64,000 bases of DNA from positions 62,001 to 126,000 of the forward strand of contig CAUSCF010000003.1 in assembly GCA_963530295.1 (NCBI GenBank), given 5' to 3'. Each line of letters starts with the position of its first letter. Position 1 is the stretch's first letter. Position numbers and translations under genes: made by a program. The notes under the pieces are model-generated. The model saw only the letters and a list, made by a program, of their open reading frames with translations. It ran no database searches and was not told where the DNA came from. Below are positions 52,946 to 60,603 of this stretch, piece after piece. Origin of the DNA: JABCPE02 sp963530295 (GTDB lineage Bacteria; Bacteroidota; Bacteroidia; Flavobacteriales; Weeksellaceae).

Positions 52946-53687
52946 ACATTTTTTTTATCGATAGGTTCATTATTTTATAAATTTCTCTCTGTTCATCATT
53001 TTCTAAGAGAGTTTCGTGCATTTGCAATATTTTTTGGTCATTCCTTCTGGCAGGCCCTGTCTGGGCGTCTTTTGGGTTGATGGAATGGATTTTATCAACG
53101 GTTTCTTCTATCAGCGGAAGAAAATACTCAAAAGGAATGTCTTGGCTGTCAGAAATTTCTTTTGCTCTGGCAAAGAGATGATTGACAAAATTACAAGAAA
53201 AAATGGCAGTGAGATGAATGTATTTTCTTTTTTCATCATCTACGAGCATGGCTTTTGAGGAAATTTTTTTAGCTAAATTCATCAAAATTTCCTTGTCGTT
53301 TTCATTTTCAGCATCGATGAAAAATGGAATTTTAGAATAGTCCAGTTTTTTCTCCTTTGAAAAAGTCTGCAAAGGATAGAAACTCGCCTTTCGGTATTCT
53401 CCAGCCAGAATTTCCATTCGGGTAGAGCCAGAAGTGTGGGCTACGAGGCAGTTTTTGTCCGTGATGATTTTGGAAACTTCACCGATGGCATCATCTTTCA
53501 CCGCGATAATATATAAATCCGCAGGTTCTAAACACTCCGTAGAATACGAAATCCCAAGCTCGGAGGAGATTTTCTCCAAACTTGCCTCATTCCTGCCGAA
53601 AAGCTGTTTTACAGGAATTTGGTTTTCCATAAAAGCTTTCGCCAGATGATAGGCAACATTCCCAGAACCGATAATAACTATTTGCAT
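52935..53687 (-). CDS. Rossmann-like DUF2520 protein
   Basis: A 250-residue protein. An N-terminal NAD(P)-binding Rossmann domain (VIIGSGNVAYHLAKAF) is followed by AVKDDAIGEV and VAHTSGS, and then the DUF2520 helical C-terminal domain (LTAIFSCNFVNHLFARA, TGPARRND). The fold resembles pyrroline-5-carboxylate reductase/6-phosphogluconate dehydrogenase proteins, but the reaction is unknown. It overlaps the KdsC-like gene, indicating coupling. The -7 box ends only 4 bases before the ATG. Confidence 0.88.
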   Translation of the reverse strand: MQIVIIGSGNVAYHLAKAFMENQIPVKQLFGRNEASLEKISSELGISYSTECLEPADLYIIAVKDDAIGEVSKIITDKNCLVAHTSGSTRMEILAGEYRKASFYPLQTFSKEKKLDYSKIPFFIDAENENDKEILMNLAKKISSKAMLVDDEKRKYIHLTAIFSCNFVNHLFARAKEISDSQDIPFEYFLPLIEETVDKIHSINPKDAQTGPARRNDQKILQMHETLLENDEQREIYKIMNLSIKKMYEL

Positions 53688-53691
53688 TCCA

Positions 53692-53699
53692 CAAAAATA
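53692..53699 (-). promoter_or_regulatory. -7 element of the DUF2520 operon, predicted leaderless
   Basis: CAAAAATA (TATTTTTG on the minus strand) lies 4 bases upstream of the ATG at 53685-53687. Confidence 0.6.
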
Positions 53700-53708
53700 A
53701 GAGAAAAT

Positions 53709-53742
53709 TTTGTGAAAAGATTGTTTTTAAGAAATATCTTTG
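53709..53742 (+). promoter_or_regulatory. Promoter of the orphan lipoprotein gene
   Basis: TTTG at 53709-53712, a 22-base spacer and TATCTTTG at 53735-53742. The ATG follows 35 bases later. Confidence 0.6.
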
Positions 53743-53777
53743 TAAGGTTGAATAAAATAAGTGAAATAATCTGAAAA

Positions 53778-54254
53778 ATGAGAAAAATACTATTGTTTTT
53801 TATATGTATGTCTTGTATTAAGCCAAATAAAACCGAAAATAACATACATACGGACACAAAAGAGCTTGAAAAATATATAAATCTACCTGTTGCCATTCAA
53901 AAAGCAGAATATGAAATATCCAAAACGAAACTTGGGGAACTCAGCCAAGATTGCAGCCAAATTATTGAAATATATGCAGTAATAAAATTTTCAAACCAAG
54001 ATTATAAAACAATTTTCAAATCTGCTGGTAAGAAGCAAAACTTTCCTTTAATAGTGAAAAAAGAAGATTGTAGAGATTGGTATCCTCCTTATGTGAAAAA
54101 ATATTTTGTGAATGATAGCAACGAATTATTCAAAATAAATTCTGATGTTTATGAAGAAAATAATTTTTTAAAAGAAAATACAAAAGGAAACCTTATATTC
54201 TTTCCTGTTGAAAATAATACAATCTGCTGTATTGCATCTATTTGTGAAAAATAA
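53778..54254 (+). CDS. Small lipoprotein, function unknown
   Basis: A 158-residue protein with a very short type II signal (MRKILLFFICMSC, Cys at 13) and an A+T-rich codon style. Four further cysteines in the mature part (in QDCSQ, EDCRD, TICCI and SICEK) suggest disulfides. No family is recognised. It is followed 29 bases later by an orphan soluble gene on the same strand. Confidence 0.6.
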   Translation: MRKILLFFICMSCIKPNKTENNIHTDTKELEKYINLPVAIQKAEYEISKTKLGELSQDCSQIIEIYAVIKFSNQDYKTIFKSAGKKQNFPLIVKKEDCRDWYPPYVKKYFVNDSNELFKINSDVYEENNFLKENTKGNLIFFPVENNTICCIASICEK

Positions 54255-54283
54255 ATTTTGATTTTGTATAATCCTAAAAAGCA

Positions 54284-54901
54284 ATGAAAACCGCAGAACT
54301 GAACAAAATTATAAAGGAAATAAAATTTGCAGATAAGTTTATTAAAAACGGAAGATTGGCTTACTACATAATAAAAGATAAGTCTGGAGCATCTGTTTTA
54401 ATAGGTTTTTATTTAGATTCATCAGTAGATAAAGACGCTTTTTTCTTACAATACTTTGTCCAGTGTTTATATGTTCCGTTTTCAACATATAATTTCAGTT
54501 TAGGCGAGAGAATAGGAAATCATTGGAAAAAAGAAGAAATAAATGACATAAATTTATCTTTACAGAATTTCAAAAAATACAACTTTCTAAACTCTTTTGA
54601 GGATATTATACCCTATATATTAAATAATTCTTACTGTGGGCATAAAATAGGAAGAGATGAATATTTAGCATATACATATTTTATACTTGGGAAATATTCT
54701 GAAGCATTACAATATATAGAAAAAATAACAGCATTAAAAAAGCATGAAAATGCAGAGTGGTTCAAAAAAGCTATTCAAAAAGCTGAACTAATAAAAGAGT
54801 ATATTATAAAAAATGATTATGATAGTGGTATTTACCAGCTTTTAAAATGGCAAAATGAAACAATAACAGCCCTAAAACAACCGAAACTTCTCCTTGTTTA
54901 A
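54284..54901 (+). CDS. Soluble protein, function unknown
   Basis: A 205-residue protein with no signal peptide or membrane segment. It is mixed in structure, with a helix-pair segment near the C-terminus (YTYFILGKYSEALQYIEKI) that resembles one TPR. Codon use is strongly A+T-rich. I do not recognise a family. Its end overlaps the convergent Smr gene by 4 bases. It is probably an accessory gene co-transcribed with the lipoprotein. Confidence 0.6.
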   Translation: MKTAELNKIIKEIKFADKFIKNGRLAYYIIKDKSGASVLIGFYLDSSVDKDAFFLQYFVQCLYVPFSTYNFSLGERIGNHWKKEEINDINLSLQNFKKYNFLNSFEDIIPYILNNSYCGHKIGRDEYLAYTYFILGKYSEALQYIEKITALKKHENAEWFKKAIQKAELIKEYIIKNDYDSGIYQLLKWQNETITALKQPKLLLV

Positions 54902-55392
54902 ACAAAAACCACCTCCACCGAAGCAGACTGATGCTTGAAGAATTCATTTTCCTCAAATTCTATCTCTGCATAGCCTCGCAGCACTTCATAGACCAACTCT
55001 TGCAGGACGCCTTCGCCCAGTCCGTGGATGACTTCCAGCCGTTTTATTTTATTCGCTTTGCAGAAGTCCAAAACCTCCATTAGTCGCTCTTTTTGGATGA
55101 AGAGCCGTTCCCAAGAGTCATATTCATTAGGATTTTTCACTAATTGATCAAAGTGAAGGTCTATTTTCATCGCATTTTTTTGGTGCTTTTGGGAAATGTT
55201 TTTTTTCGTTTCTTCTTTTTTGGTCAAAGGAACTTCATCATAAATCAAATTTTCGCGCAAAACAAGCTGAGCCAAAGGATATTCGTGCCGAAAACCATGC
55301 GAATCCTCAAAAACCGCTGTTTTATCCTTTACTGAGACCAGAGTTCCCTCCAAATCCTCATCAATCACCGAAACTTTATCGCCTATTTTCAT
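54898..55392 (-). CDS. Smr-domain protein
   Basis: A 164-residue protein with an N-terminal SH3/KOW-like beta domain (KIGDKVSVIDEDLEGTLVSV) and a C-terminal Smr domain (MKIDLHFDQLV, then VIHGLGEGVLQELV). The Smr domain is related to the C-terminus of MutS2 and usually binds or nicks nucleic acid. DLHFD in place of DLHG is common in Flavobacteriia. The phosphodiesterase gene ends 5 bases upstream, so the two are co-transcribed. Confidence 0.85.
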   Translation of the reverse strand: MKIGDKVSVIDEDLEGTLVSVKDKTAVFEDSHGFRHEYPLAQLVLRENLIYDEVPLTKKEETKKNISQKHQKNAMKIDLHFDQLVKNPNEYDSWERLFIQKERLMEVLDFCKANKIKRLEVIHGLGEGVLQELVYEVLRGYAEIEFEENEFFKHQSASVEVVFV

Positions 55393-55396
55393 AATT

Positions 55397-55891
55397 TTAT
55401 CTTGTGCCGAGTTCTATTACTTCCAAATCTTTTATCTCCTGCCTATCTATCACGAATCTCATCATTGTTCTTACCTTGTGCCAGCCCACATTTCCACACG
55501 CACCAGGGTTGAGGTGCAGCAGTCCCAAATCTTGGTCAAACATCACTTTCAAAATATGAGAATGCCCAGAGATAAAGAGTTTTGGTGGGTGCTGGAGCAG
55601 TTCTGCTTTGATGTTGGGAGCGTATTTTTTAGGATAACCGCCGATGTGCGTCATCAGAACTTCCACTTCCTCGCAGGTAAATCTCAGTATTTCAGGAAAT
55701 TGTTTCCGTATTCCTGCGTCATCTATGTTCCCAAAGACACCTTTCAGAGGCTTTACGGCGCTGAGGCTGTCTATAACTTCCTGATTTCCAAAATCTCCCG
55801 CATGCCAGATCTCATCCGCCTGTGAGGCGTATTCCAAAATGCGGTTATCCATATAAGAATGCGTGTCCGAGAGAAGTAATATTTTTTTCAT
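55397..55891 (-). CDS. YfcE/MJ0936-family metallophosphoesterase
   Basis: A 164-residue calcineurin-like phosphoesterase. Metal-binding motifs in order are LLSDTHSYMDN, HAGDFG, FGNIDDA, LMTHIGGYP and ISGHSHILK, ending with LNPGACG. Members hydrolyse phosphodiesters. The frame is open to 55918, but the ATG at 55889-55891 gives the family start MKKILLLSDTHS. It shares its divergent intergenic region with truA. Confidence 0.9.
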   Translation of the reverse strand: MKKILLLSDTHSYMDNRILEYASQADEIWHAGDFGNQEVIDSLSAVKPLKGVFGNIDDAGIRKQFPEILRFTCEEVEVLMTHIGGYPKKYAPNIKAELLQHPPKLFISGHSHILKVMFDQDLGLLHLNPGACGNVGWHKVRTMMRFVIDRQEIKDLEVIELGTR

Positions 55892-55962
55892 TGCTAAATG
55901 ACCACCAAAACAAGGCAAATGTAATAGAAATTTACGATTTTTGCAGTCTTAAATTGCAAATT

Positions 55963-56703
55963 ATGCGGTATTTTATAGAATTTTCCTACAATGGGACTCA
56001 TTTTTTTGGTTATCAAATTCAGCCAAAACAAATATCCGTGCAGGAAGTTTTGGAAAAAGCCCTCTCTACCCTATTGAGAGAAGACATAAAAACCACAGGA
56101 GCAGGCCGTACCGATACAGGCGTACATGCACGAAAGATATTTGCCCACTTTGATACAGACCAGCCTATCAGCGCAGATTTAGTAAAGAGGCTGAATGCTT
56201 TTCTCCCGCCGAGCATCGCCATTAAGAGAATTTTTCAGGTTGAAGAAGAAATGCACGCAAGATTTAGCGCTGTTTATAGAACTTATGAATATCATATTTC
56301 ATTGGAAAAAGACCCTTTCGCAGAGGCTTTTTCATGGCAGATGTGGAGACAAAAATTTGATGTAGAAAAAATGAACGAAGCGTGTAAAATCCTCTTTGAA
56401 TACGAAGATTTTACCAGTTTTTCTAAACTGCACACGGATGTAAAAACGAATAATTGTAAAATTTATCACGCCCAATGGAAACAAAAAGGCAGCAGCCTTG
56501 TTTTTACGATTTCGGCTAATCGTTTTTTAAGAAATATGGTCAGAGCTATCGTGGGAACGCTAGTGGAAGTAGGTTTAGGAAAAATAAAACCAACAGACCT
56601 GCATGACATTATCCAAGCCAAATACCGCAATAAAGCAGGCGCATCTGCTCCCGCACACGGACTCTATCTCGTAGATGTGGGATACAAAGAAATGGATAAA
56701 TAG
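55963..56703 (+). CDS. truA: tRNA pseudouridine(38-40) synthase
   Basis: A 246-residue enzyme with the catalytic Asp in GAGRTDTGVHARKIFAHF. FSYNGTHFFGYQIQP is the N-terminal segment and FLRNMVRAIVGTLVEVG the C-terminal core. The frame is open from 55822 within the divergent gene, but ATG 55963 gives the family start MRYFIEFSYNG and is preferred. Confidence 0.94.
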   Translation: MRYFIEFSYNGTHFFGYQIQPKQISVQEVLEKALSTLLREDIKTTGAGRTDTGVHARKIFAHFDTDQPISADLVKRLNAFLPPSIAIKRIFQVEEEMHARFSAVYRTYEYHISLEKDPFAEAFSWQMWRQKFDVEKMNEACKILFEYEDFTSFSKLHTDVKTNNCKIYHAQWKQKGSSLVFTISANRFLRNMVRAIVGTLVEVGLGKIKPTDLHDIIQAKYRNKAGASAPAHGLYLVDVGYKEMDK

Positions 56704-56725
56704 GGCAGAAATTTTAAAATATTCT

Positions 56726-56733
56726 TACCTTTG
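56726..56733 (+). promoter_or_regulatory. -7 element of the GH3-family gene, predicted leaderless
   Basis: TACCTTTG ends 5 bases before the ATG at 56739. There is no clear -33 element. It is 22 bases after the truA stop, so readthrough is also possible. Confidence 0.5.
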
Positions 56734-56738
56734 TCACT

Positions 56739-58253
56739 ATGGCTTTTGATTCTATCTTAAATAAAATATTCAATCTTTTCATTCTCAGAAGAATGAAAGG
56801 AATCAACCAGTTTATAGAGCATCCTATCAAGACTCAGCAGAGAGTTTTGTTTTCCCTGCTTTCCCAAGCGAAAAATACGGAATATGGGAAACTTCATCAC
56901 TTTGAAGAAATTAAGTCTTATGAGGATTTCAATAAGCAGGTTCCCATTGTGTCATATGAGGATTTTGAACCTTTTATAGAAAAGGCGAGACAGGGAAATC
57001 CTGATGTTTTTTGGCCTGGTAAAATAAAACATTTCGCGAAATCATCTGGAACGACCAATGCAAAGAGCAAATTTATTCCAATTTCAGATGAAAGCCTCCA
57101 AAACTGCCACTATAAGGCAGGGAAAGACCTTTTGGCGATTTATATTAACAATCACAAAGACAGCAATTTATTTAAATTTAAAAATCTAAGATTAGGCGGA
57201 AGTGCCGAACTTTATGAAAGTTTTGGAACGAAATTCGGTGATTTATCAGCGATTTTGATAGAAAATCTGCCTTTTTGGGTAGAGAGAACCACCACGCCGA
57301 GCAGGGAAGTTTCCCTCATGTCCGAATGGGAAACCAAACTGAAAGCCATAGTTTCAGAAGTAAAAAATAAAGATGTGGGAAGCCTCACGGGAGTTCCCAG
57401 CTGGATGATGGTGCTTCTGCAAAGGGTTCTGAAAGATACAGGGAAGAAATCCATTTCCGAAGTCTGGCCGAATCTGGAAGTGTTTTTCCATGGCGGAATT
57501 AGTTTTGTGCCGTATAGAGAGCAATATAAACAGCTGATAGGCAAGGATATCCGCTATTATGAGATTTATAATGCTTCGGAAGGATTTTTCGGAATTCAAG
57601 ACCGATTTGTCAGCGATGAAATGCTTCTCATGCTGGATTATGGAATTTTCTATGAATTTATCCCAATGGATACTTTTGGGACAGAAAACGCGAAAGCCGT
57701 TTCGCTGGAAAATGTAGAATTAGGGAAAAATTATGCAGTCGTTATCTCCACTAATGGAGGACTTTGGCGCTATCTGATAGGCGATACGATAAGATTCACA
57801 GATTTGAAGCCGTTTAGATTTAAAATCTCGGGAAGAACCAAACATTATATCAATGCATTCGGCGAAGAGCTGATGATAGACAATGTGGAAACAGCCCTCT
57901 CTAAGGCTTGTCAAGAAACCAATGCGAAAATCACGGATTACACAGGTGCGCCAGTCTATATGAAAGATGGCGAATCTGGCAGCCACGAATGGATGATAGA
58001 GTTTTCCACAGAACCGAATGATTTTGGGCATTTTTCTGAAATCTTTGATGAAACGCTGAAATCTCTAAACTCTGATTATGAGGCAAAAAGATACAATAAC
58101 ATGACCCTGAAACCACCGATTATCCATAAAGCGAGAACTAATCTTTTCTATGACTGGATGGCATCTCGCGGGAAGCTGGGCGGACAGAATAAAGTCCCGC
58201 GCCTCAGCAATGACAGGCAGTATATAGAACCTCTTTTAGAAGAGAATAAATAA
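56739..58253 (+). CDS. GH3-family acyl-amido synthetase
   Basis: A 504-residue protein of the GH3 (auxin-responsive promoter) family, adenylate-forming enzymes that in plants join amino acids to jasmonate or auxin. The first ATP motif is AKSSGTTNAKSKFIPIS, the second YNASEGFFGIQ, and GGLWRYLIGDTIRFTDL the third. The bacterial substrate is not known. The C-terminal domain ends near EEN, with conserved FSTEPNDFGHFSEIFD and KVPRLSNDRQYIEPLL. It is a single gene with a strong terminator. Length is normal for bacterial members. Confidence 0.88.
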   Translation: MAFDSILNKIFNLFILRRMKGINQFIEHPIKTQQRVLFSLLSQAKNTEYGKLHHFEEIKSYEDFNKQVPIVSYEDFEPFIEKARQGNPDVFWPGKIKHFAKSSGTTNAKSKFIPISDESLQNCHYKAGKDLLAIYINNHKDSNLFKFKNLRLGGSAELYESFGTKFGDLSAILIENLPFWVERTTTPSREVSLMSEWETKLKAIVSEVKNKDVGSLTGVPSWMMVLLQRVLKDTGKKSISEVWPNLEVFFHGGISFVPYREQYKQLIGKDIRYYEIYNASEGFFGIQDRFVSDEMLLMLDYGIFYEFIPMDTFGTENAKAVSLENVELGKNYAVVISTNGGLWRYLIGDTIRFTDLKPFRFKISGRTKHYINAFGEELMIDNVETALSKACQETNAKITDYTGAPVYMKDGESGSHEWMIEFSTEPNDFGHFSEIFDETLKSLNSDYEAKRYNNMTLKPPIIHKARTNLFYDWMASRGKLGGQNKVPRLSNDRQYIEPLLEENK

Positions 58254-58256
58254 TAA

Positions 58257-58283
58257 AAACTCCTTTTTAAAAGGAGTTTTTTG
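58257..58283. terminator. Bidirectional terminator, GH3 gene / small ORF
   Basis: AAAACTCCTTTT and AAAAGGAGTTTT around a single central T. It ends one base before the stop codon of the 44-codon minus-strand ORF. Confidence 0.8.
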
Positions 58284-58418
58284 TTAATTTTTGAAGGCGA
58301 TAAAATCCATCTTGTTTAAACTAATTGTATTGATGCTTTTAGAAAAATTTAGAATAAAATCGATAGTTTTCTTTTTGGGCATAAGTACAATTTTAGCAAA
58401 ATTGTAGTTTTTTTTCAT
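58284..58418 (-). CDS. Predicted 44-residue basic small protein
   Basis: On the minus strand, ATG at 58416-58418 opens 44 codons and ends TAA at 58284-58286, immediately before a terminator. The product is basic and contains KKKTIDFILNFSKSI, a phrase I associate with short orphan proteins of Chryseobacterium-type genomes, though I cannot verify it. A second ATG at codon 13 would give 32 residues. It lies 49 bases downstream of the ECF sigma factor gene, on the same strand, so it could be its co-transcribed last gene. No membrane segment or signal is obvious. Confidence 0.5.
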   Translation of the reverse strand: MKKNYNFAKIVLMPKKKTIDFILNFSKSINTISLNKMDFIAFKN

Positions 58419-58467
58419 AGGTGAGATATTTACTTTTATTTCTCGAACGAAAAAAAACTGTTAATTA

Positions 58468-59055
58468 TTATGATGTTAAAACAATTTTATTTTCTGCAAT
58501 TATTTTTCTGATGTTCATCAGGGCGTAGCGCATTCTGCCGAGAGTAGTATTGATGCTTGTGTTTGTCAGTTCTGCTATTTCTTTGAAAGTCAGCTCGTCA
58601 TAGAAACGCATTTTGATGATTTCCTGTTGGTTTTCAGGAAGAAATACGATGATGTTTTTCAAATCCTCATGTATCTGGCTGAGAATCAGCTGTTCCTCAA
58701 CATTGAAATCCGTTTCCTTAATGGTGTCAAAAATAGAAAATTCATCATCCATGTAAGATGTCTCAGACACGGTGATATGTCTAGATTTTGCACGGAAATG
58801 GTCTATGATTAGATTAGAAGCAATTCTTTTAGCCCAGAGGATGAATTTGTCTTCCTCTGTGTATTTCCCTTCTTTTAGTTTGATGATGATTTTTATAAAA
58901 GTATCTTGGAAAAAATCATTGGCTAGATCTTCATCCTTCACTTTATAAAAAATGAAAGAAAACAAGTCCTGCTGATGCTTCTGAATCAACTTTGCTAATG
59001 CCTGTTCATCACCTTTTTGATACTGTGAAATGAGGCAACTATCAGATGTCTTCAT
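58468..59055 (-). CDS. ECF-type RNA polymerase sigma factor
   Basis: A 195-residue sigma-70 family member with region 2 (FSFIFYKVKDEDLANDFFQDTFIKI, WAKRIASNLIIDHFR) and region 4 (LPENQQEIIKMRFYDELTFKEIAEL, TSINTTLGRMRYALMNIRKII). No region 3 is present, as expected for the extracytoplasmic function group. No anti-sigma factor gene is adjacent; the neighbours are a 44-residue ORF downstream and a small outer-membrane-type protein upstream. The regulon is unknown. Confidence 0.92.
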   Translation of the reverse strand: MKTSDSCLISQYQKGDEQALAKLIQKHQQDLFSFIFYKVKDEDLANDFFQDTFIKIIIKLKEGKYTEEDKFILWAKRIASNLIIDHFRAKSRHITVSETSYMDDEFSIFDTIKETDFNVEEQLILSQIHEDLKNIIVFLPENQQEIIKMRFYDELTFKEIAELTNTSINTTLGRMRYALMNIRKIIAENKIVLTS

Positions 59056-59208
59056 AACTCTACATTTTTTACAGAGAAGACGAATCTCCTCCCATTATAT
59101 CAATTATTGAAAATGTAGAATTTTACCTCATGTATTTTAGAATTTTGAATAAACTATATCACAAAGTAAATAAAAATACACCAGAAAAGCAAATTTTTTA
59201 CTAGAAAA

Positions 59209-59730
59209 TTACTCTTTTGCCTTTTTGGTTGAATTCTTGAAAGGTTCTGTTGGAATGTTAAAAGTAACTCCTAAACGAAATCCTTTCAGTTCTTTTCCGT
59301 GAAGCGTTTGGTTCGGATAAGAAAAAGCATACCCGCTAGTAATATCAAATAAACCAAGCAAACTAATTCCCAAATAAGGCGCAAAATACTTAGTAGTGGC
59401 CTCCAATCCAGCCATGTAGTAATAGGCATGAGCCACATAGACTTCTTTTCTAGGATTAAATAGAATGTCTCCTTGGACTTTTGGCATTATCGCAAATTTA
59501 CCATTTGTCGCTCCCATCAGAGCAGATGCTCCGACACGAAATGCTACATTATCAGTGTCCTTTTGGGCAATGAATAGTTTCCCGCCTATTTCTCCAAAAC
59601 TTTGATTTTGGTAAGCGTATCCCGCACTAATCATCGTATATGAAGTGTTCTGAGCATGGGCAAGCGAGGAGCTGAATAAAAAAGCAAGGAATAAACTCCA
59701 TTTGCTTTTTTTTAATTTAGTAGCTTTCAT
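59209..59730 (-). CDS. Small predicted outer-membrane beta-barrel protein
   Basis: A 173-residue exported protein. The basic N-terminus and hydrophobic stretch (KKSKWSLFLAFLFSSSLAHAQ) form a signal peptide with a cleavage site near 26. The mature part has alternating aromatic/polar strands (TMISAGYAYQNQ, VAFRVGASALMGATNG, HAYYYMAGLEATTKYFAPYLG) typical of a small barrel of eight or so strands. The tail is Lys-rich. The start overlaps the end of panB by 14 bases, so it may be translated from the panB transcript. I do not recognise the family. Confidence 0.7.
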   Translation of the reverse strand: MKATKLKKSKWSLFLAFLFSSSLAHAQNTSYTMISAGYAYQNQSFGEIGGKLFIAQKDTDNVAFRVGASALMGATNGKFAIMPKVQGDILFNPRKEVYVAHAYYYMAGLEATTKYFAPYLGISLLGLFDITSGYAFSYPNQTLHGKELKGFRLGVTFNIPTEPFKNSTKKAKE

Positions 59731-60532
59731 TTTCGTTAGGGAAATTTTGTTCTTTTACATCTTTTACAAATTGTCCCACAGCTGAGGTGATTTCAGAATA
59801 AAGGTCAAGATATTTTCTTAAAAATTTAGGTTTGAAACCTTCATTCATTCCCACCATATCTTGATAAACCAATACCTGCCCATCGCAGTGAACACCCGCT
59901 CCGATACCGATAGTAGGAATGGAAATGCTTTCTGTAACTTGTTTTGCTAACTGGCTAGGGATTTTCTCTAAAACTAAAGAAAAACAACCTAAACTCTCTA
60001 ATAATTTAGCATCTTCGATGAGTTTTTGAGCTTCGGCATCTTCTTTAGCTCTGAGTTTATAACTTCCGAACTGATTGATACTCTGTGGAGTAAGTCCAAG
60101 GTGACCCATCACAGGAATTCCTGCATTCACGATTTTTTTGATAGAATCCGCGACTTCACTTCCGCCTTCTAGTTTGATGGCGCTCGCACCAGTTTCTTTC
60201 ATGATTCGGATAGCCGAATCTAAGGCTTTGTCTGGATTACATTGGTAAGAACCAAAAGGTAAATCCACAACCACCAAAGCTCTTTTTATTCCTCTCACTA
60301 CACTCTGTGCATGATAAATCATATGGTCAAGGGTAATAGGCAGGGTGGTGTCATATCCAGCCATTACATTAGCAGCAGAATCTCCCACCAAAATAGTGTC
60401 TATTCCACCAGCATCCAGCATTCTGGCAGTAGTAAAGTCATAAGCTGTGAGCATGGATATTTTCTCGCCATCTTGTTTCATTTTTCGGATGGTTTCTGTG
60501 GTTATTTTTTTTATTTCAGAATGTATAGACAT
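59717..60532 (-). CDS. panB: 3-methyl-2-oxobutanoate hydroxymethyltransferase
   Basis: A 271-residue enzyme of pantothenate/CoA biosynthesis, transferring a hydroxymethyl group from methylene-THF to alpha-ketoisovalerate. MLTAYDFTTARMLDAGGID, LVGDSAANVMAGYDTTLPIT, LPFGSYQ, KLEGG, MGHLGLTPQSIN and TIGIGAG are the family motifs. Length is normal. A candidate -7 box is upstream (60559-60566). It overlaps the gene for the small outer-membrane protein. Confidence 0.95.
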   Translation of the reverse strand: MSIHSEIKKITTETIRKMKQDGEKISMLTAYDFTTARMLDAGGIDTILVGDSAANVMAGYDTTLPITLDHMIYHAQSVVRGIKRALVVVDLPFGSYQCNPDKALDSAIRIMKETGASAIKLEGGSEVADSIKKIVNAGIPVMGHLGLTPQSINQFGSYKLRAKEDAEAQKLIEDAKLLESLGCFSLVLEKIPSQLAKQVTESISIPTIGIGAGVHCDGQVLVYQDMVGMNEGFKPKFLRKYLDLYSEITSAVGQFVKDVKEQNFPNENESY

Positions 60533-60558
60533 AGTTTTTTATTTTTTAAATGTAAAGA

Positions 60559-60566
60559 CAAAAATA
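60559..60566 (-). promoter_or_regulatory. -7 element of panB
   Basis: CAAAAATA (TATTTTTG on the minus strand), 26 bases upstream of the ATG. Confidence 0.5.
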
Positions 60567-60570
60567 CATA

Positions 60571-60598
60571 AAAAAATAGGCATTAGCCTATTTTATGA
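60571..60598 (-). terminator. Terminator of the Crp/Fnr-family gene
   Basis: AAATAGGC and GCCTATTT pair around ATTA, followed by an A run (T run on the minus strand), directly after the gene end. Confidence 0.75.
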
Positions 60599-60603
60599 AA
60601 ATT

